Assembly (NCBI GenBank): GCA_040399685.1
Contig: JBBART010000030.1
Coordinates: forward strand, 1 to 50,427
Direction of reading: 5' to 3'
Origin: CAIQQQ01 sp040399685
GTDB taxonomy: Bacteria > Pseudomonadota > Alphaproteobacteria > Acetobacterales > Acetobacteraceae
DNA length: 50,427 nucleotides
This document shows, piece after piece, positions 47,458 to 50,427 of the stretch. The translations under genes and the position numbers were made by a program. The stretch's first letter is position 1. Every line of letters starts with the position of its first letter. The notes below the pieces were generated by a model. It was not told the origin of the DNA. It searched no databases and worked only from the letters and a program-made list of their open reading frames with translations.

Positions 47458-48522
47458 ATGCGCGCCACGCTGCCATCAACGTTTGCAAACAGCTTCGGCA
47501 GGCGGCGCCTCGCCGTATGTCGGCTTTATGCACTGCTGATCGCTGCCAATCTGGCCGCGTGGGGATGGGCGCTGTTTCTGTTCCATGACCGGCCGCTGCT
47601 GCTGGGCACCGCGCTGCTGGCCTATGGGTTCGGGCTACGTCATGCCGTGGATGCCGACCATATTGCCGCCATCGACAACGTCACCCGCAAGCTGATGCAA
47701 GAGGGCAAGCGCCCGCTCTGCGTCGGGCTGTTCTTCGCCCTTGGCCATTCCGCGGTCGTCGTTCTGGCGTCGGCGGCCATCGCCGCCACGGCATCGGCCT
47801 TGCAGGGCGAACGCGATGCCATCCACGCGCTTGGCGCCACCATCGGCACCTGCATCTCGGCCGGGTTTCTGTTCCTGATTGCTGCGATGAACCTTGTCAT
47901 CCTGCGGTCTGTCTGGCGCACGTGGCGGCATGTGCGCGCCGGCGGCGCCTATGTGGATGCCGATTTCGACCTGCTGCTGAACAGCCGTGGTTTCCTGGCG
48001 CGTATTTTCCGGCCGTTGTTTCGCATCATCACACGCAGCTGGCACATGCTGCCGCTGGGGTTTCTGTTCGGCCTCGGCTTTGACACCGCAACCGAGGTGG
48101 CCGTGCTCGGCGTGTCCGCCACCGAGGCCGCACGCGGCATGTCGGTGTGGTCCATCATGGTGTTTCCCGCCTTGTTCGCCGCCGGCATGACGTTGGTGGA
48201 CACCACAGACGGCCTGTTGATGCTGGGCGCCTATGACTGGGCGTTCGTCAAGCCGATCCGGAAACTCTGGTACAACATGACCATCACCCTGGTGTCCGTC
48301 GTCGTCGCCGTCATCGTGGGCGGGATCGAAACCCTCGGGCTGCTTGCCGACCAGTTGGCGCTTTCTGGGGCGTTCTGGCAGTGGGTGGTGGCATTGAACG
48401 AGAATTTCAGCACGCTCGGCTTCGTGGTCGTGGGCGTGTTCATCGCCGCCTGGATCGGCTCGGTTCTCATCTATCGCTACCGGAATTTCGATGAAGTCGC
48501 GTTGGGCGCCGCGCAAAGCTGA
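47458..48522 (+). CDS. NiCoT-family nickel/cobalt transporter (copy 1)
   Basis: A 354-residue, eight-helix NiCoT permease: RLYALLIAANLAAWGWALFL, the signature HAVDADHIAAIDN (HX4DH in the second helix), VGLFFALGHSAVVVLASAAI, LLNSRGFLARIFRPLFRIIT and WHMLPLGFLFGLGFDTATEV, and VFPALFAAGMTLVDTTDGLL. It imports Ni2+ and/or Co2+. The start at 47458 has an AAGGA box; the frame upstream is open but not family-like. It starts 83 bases after the acyl-CoA ligase gene and has no riboswitch of its own, unlike its near-duplicate downstream. Confidence 0.94.
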   Translation: MRATLPSTFANSFGRRRLAVCRLYALLIAANLAAWGWALFLFHDRPLLLGTALLAYGFGLRHAVDADHIAAIDNVTRKLMQEGKRPLCVGLFFALGHSAVVVLASAAIAATASALQGERDAIHALGATIGTCISAGFLFLIAAMNLVILRSVWRTWRHVRAGGAYVDADFDLLLNSRGFLARIFRPLFRIITRSWHMLPLGFLFGLGFDTATEVAVLGVSATEAARGMSVWSIMVFPALFAAGMTLVDTTDGLLMLGAYDWAFVKPIRKLWYNMTITLVSVVVAVIVGGIETLGLLADQLALSGAFWQWVVALNENFSTLGFVVVGVFIAAWIGSVLIYRYRNFDEVALGAAQS

Positions 48523-48569
48523 AAGCCGCCTGCCAGCGCTGGTTGACCGTGCCCGATCGTTCCACATAA

Positions 48570-48731
48570 GGTCGTGGAGATGGTTCCCTGAGAGGGGATT
48601 GAATGGGAACGCGGTGCAACACCGTGGCTGCCCCCGCAACTGTAAGCGACGAGCCGATCGCCAGACTGCCACTGGGTGTCACCCGGGAAGGCGGCGATCG
48701 GCATGGACCCGCGAGCCAGGAGACCTGCCAT
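48570..48731 (+). ncRNA. Cobalamin (B12) riboswitch
   Basis: It contains, in order, the standard AdoCbl-riboswitch blocks: GGGAACGCGGTGCAA (48605-48619), CCGTGGCTGCCCCCGCAACT with GTAAGCGACGAGC (48622-48653), GCCACTGG around 48668, GGGAAGGCGG (48685-48694), and GAGCCAGGAGACCTGCC (48713-48729) closing P1. The first (GCCCCCGCAACTG) and last blocks are nearly invariant. It represses the second transporter when cobalamin is plentiful, probably through translation, because the coding start lies about 105 bases downstream. Confidence 0.95.
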
Positions 48732-48835
48732 CAAAGGCCCCGGCATTCCGCCGTGGTGACAATGTCGTTGGTGCCGCATCGGGCGGGGTGTCTCGATGGT
48801 GGGTTTGCCATGACATGATGCTTGAGGTTCGCGGC

Positions 48836-49885
48836 ATGTTGAATTCGCTCTTAAAAGGCAACACCTTCCAAAAATCGGTCGTCGGCATCTACACACTGCT
48901 CATCACCGCCAACCTGGCGGCGTGGGGCTGGGCGCTGCTGCTGTTTCACGACCGGCCTGTGCTGCTGGGCACCGCCTTTCTCGCCTATGGCTTCGGCCTG
49001 CGCCACGCGGTGGACGCCGACCACATCGCGGCCATCGACAACGTGACGCGCAAGCTGATGCAGGGCGGACAACGGCCGGTCTGTGTTGGCCTCTTCTTTG
49101 CCATCGGCCATTCCGCCGTGGTCATTCTGGCCTGCGCCGTCATTGCCGCCACGGCCACGGCGATGGAAGGCGAGATCGAGGCGCTGAAGGATATCGGCGG
49201 CATCGTCTCCACCTGCGTGTCGGCGTTGTTTCTGTTCCTCATCGCGGGCATGAATTTGGTGATCCTGCGCTCGGTGTGGCTCACCTGGCGGCATGTGCGC
49301 GCGGGCGGCGCCTATGTAGAGGCGGATTTCGATCTGCTTTTGAACAAGCGCGGCTTCTGTGCCCGCCTGTTCCGGCCCCTGATCCATATCATCAGCCGCA
49401 GTTGGCACATGCTGCCGTTGGGCTTTCTGTTCGGGCTCGGGTTCGAGACGGCCACCGAAGTGGCATTGCTCGGCATCTCCGGCACCGAGGCAGCGCGCGG
49501 CATTTCGGTCTGGTCCATCATGGTGTTCCCGGCCCTGTTCGCCGCCGGCATGACCCTGATCGACACCACGGACGGCATTTTGATGCTGGGCGCCTATGAC
49601 TGGGCATTCGTGAAGCCGATGCGGAAGCTTTATTACAACCTCACCATCACCTTCGTCTCGGTGGTGGTCGCCGTGCTGATCGGCAGCGTGGAGGCGTTGG
49701 GCCTGCTGGCCGACAAGATGGAACTGACCGGCGCGTTCTGGGATGTGATCGGCGGACTGAACCAGAACTTCAACACGCTGGGCTTTGTGGTGATCGGCGT
49801 GTTCGTGTTCGCCTGGGTCACATCAGTGATCATTTATCGCTACAAAGGCCTGGATTCCATCGAACTCGTCACCCCGAAAGGCTGA
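48836..49885 (+). CDS. NiCoT-family nickel/cobalt transporter (copy 2), B12-riboswitch controlled
   Basis: A 349-residue paralogue, about 80% identical to copy 1 by eye over the core (GFGLRHAVDADHIAAIDN, HVRAGGAYV, WHMLPLGFLFGLGFETATEV). All metal-path residues are kept. Upstream is a full cobalamin riboswitch, so this copy should serve cobalt uptake for B12. The start at 48836 has GAGG eight bases before it; two earlier in-frame ATGs (48815, 48818) are possible but have poor ribosome sites. A perfect hairpin follows at 49926-49949. Confidence 0.94.
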   Translation: MLNSLLKGNTFQKSVVGIYTLLITANLAAWGWALLLFHDRPVLLGTAFLAYGFGLRHAVDADHIAAIDNVTRKLMQGGQRPVCVGLFFAIGHSAVVILACAVIAATATAMEGEIEALKDIGGIVSTCVSALFLFLIAGMNLVILRSVWLTWRHVRAGGAYVEADFDLLLNKRGFCARLFRPLIHIISRSWHMLPLGFLFGLGFETATEVALLGISGTEAARGISVWSIMVFPALFAAGMTLIDTTDGILMLGAYDWAFVKPMRKLYYNLTITFVSVVVAVLIGSVEALGLLADKMELTGAFWDVIGGLNQNFNTLGFVVIGVFVFAWVTSVIIYRYKGLDSIELVTPKG

Positions 49886-49925
49886 TCGTCAAAGGCCGCG
49901 AACGCAGCGTACGGACTTGATAAAA

Positions 49926-49949
49926 TCCGACGGTCACCCGGCCGTCGGA
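49926..49949 (+). terminator. Perfect hairpin after NiCoT copy 2
   Basis: TCCGACGG (49926-49933) and CCGTCGGA (49942-49949) form an 8-bp stem with loop TCACCCGG, 41 bases after the stop. It lacks a T-tract, so a factor-dependent terminator or mRNA end is likely. Confidence 0.5.
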
Positions 49950-50130
49950 CGATCCTGGGCGGCATCAACAACGGGCAGGATCCTTGCCTTGTTGACAGAT
50001 GTTTGGCATCAAACCTTGGCCGTCCGACAGGGGGCTGCTTGCGCGTCCTGGCATTACAGCCATGATAGAACGCACTTTTGTGTCTGGTATTGTCAGTATG
50101 TGTTCCGATATCTCATCGCGCCGACGCCTC

Positions 50131-50412
50131 ATGATACGGCGCTCATGCATGGCCACAGCGATCACCGCGACACTCTACTTCACAACCCAACAGGCCCACG
50201 CCCAAGGCCAGATACAACCAGAGCCAAATGCTGGCGGCGCGCTGGCGGCTGCATCTCAAGGCGGCAGCCAGTCCAGGTCGGGGGTGTTGACCGCCAACTC
50301 GGCCAGTATTTTGCTCGGCAAGGCTAAATTCTGGCAGACACGCTCCCCCCAGCACGCCACCGCGAGCCTTGAGCGGTCGTGCCCCAGATCGTGGTGTAGC
50401 AGCGGTGGGTAA
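50131..50412 (+). pseudogene. Possible start of an exported TPR-like protein, frame interrupted
   Basis: From the ATG at 50131 (also open from 49999) the frame reads MIRRSCMATAITATLYFTTQ, a signal peptide ending in AHA-QG, then a Gly/Ala/Ser linker and NSASILLGKAKFWQTRSPQH, which resembles the first helix of cellulose-synthase-subunit-C-type TPR proteins. After SLER the frame degenerates (SCPRSW) and stops at 50412. Reading one base later gives APDRGVAAVGKSPAG, which continues the expected repeat-like composition. This suggests a frameshift at about 50378-50381, either a true lesion or a sequence error. The window ends 15 bases on, so it cannot be decided. Confidence 0.35.
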
Positions 50413-50427
50413 GTCGCCCGCCGGAGC

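Noticed and set aside
46139..47533. 464-residue minus-strand frame opposite the acyl-CoA ligase
   Set aside because: No recognisable domain; the ligase has all adenylation motifs on the plus strand.
49999..50130. Longer start for the exported protein at the right edge
   Set aside because: The extra residues before MIRRSCMATA have no signal-peptide or family character; the later ATG places the signal peptide at the N-terminus.

Overview
The window looks like chromosomal DNA of a GC-rich alphaproteobacterium, most likely a Rhodospirillales/Acetobacteraceae-type organism. I base this on the very high GC and GC-ending codons, an NDUFS4-like complex I accessory subunit, an actP-yjcH acetate uptake pair, an intracellular PHB depolymerase and a Zur/COG0523 zinc module. 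This placement is an inference, not a database result. There are no transposases, integrases, rRNA genes or CRISPR arrays. The first ~1 kb is clearly less GC-rich than the rest and holds the truncated end of an acyltransferase-3 gene.

Layout, left to right. (1) 1-758: partial acyltransferase. (2) 1.05-1.8 kb: DUF1275 membrane protein. (3) 1.9-9.75 kb: a divergent catabolic block. Leftward are a LeuCD-type hydro-lyase pair and a GntR regulator. Rightward are an isocitrate-lyase/PEP-mutase-family lyase, hydantoinase/oxoprolinase subunits HyuB and HyuA, and an isochorismatase-fold protein that lacks the usual nucleophilic cysteine. (4) 9.75-13.2 kb: a secreted hypothetical, tRNA-Arg(TCT), the complex I subunit, tRNA-Pro(TGG), and an SDR-HDAC-DUF192 operon. 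(5) 13.4-18 kb: an Asp/Glu racemase, an XRE regulator with a perfect 15-bp palindrome upstream, then AlaX, a sulfurtransferase and a cystathionine beta-lyase-like enzyme with overlapping ends. (6) 17.9-19.9 kb: Zur diverging from hisI and a COG0523 GTPase. (7) 19.9-21.4 kb: a small Cys-containing protein, a GNAT and a CHRD protein. (8) 21.6-26.3 kb: an enamidase-like amidohydrolase and a 1157-residue NfnAB-like flavoprotein. (9) 26.5-27.6 kb: a tandem duplication of a small exported-protein gene. (10) 27.6-29.5 kb: actP-yjcH. (11) 30.5-36.3 kb: a rightward operon with a second racemase-fold protein, AtzG/AtzE/HpxZ-like proteins, DgoK, DgoA and a fused PcaD-PcaC. (12) 36.5-43.4 kb: a hypothetical, a UgpC-type ATPase, an Ldh_2 dehydrogenase, a chemotaxis receptor, a K+ channel and a TSUP transporter. 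(13) 43.4-50.4 kb: an SDR, PHB depolymerase, acyl-CoA ligase, two near-duplicate Ni/Co transporters separated by a cobalamin riboswitch, and an exported TPR-like fragment.

How the genes may work together. The 2.6-9.7 kb block (hydratase, C-C lyase, ATP-dependent cyclic-amide hydrolase) would suit opening a cyclic imide or hydantoin and cleaving the resulting branched dicarboxylate to pyruvate plus a short acid. The enamidase at 21.6 kb and the DmdAB/Dml-like enzymes at 2.6-5.5 kb both have counterparts in the Eubacterium barkeri nicotinate fermentation pathway, although the intermediate steps are not in this window. The 31-36 kb operon combines urea-derivative amide hydrolysis, sugar-acid and aromatic lower-pathway modules.

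Two ~125-bp intergenic elements of the same family (21.4 and 36.3 kb) each lie between convergent genes. They have three conserved stems and look like bidirectional terminators or a dispersed structured repeat.
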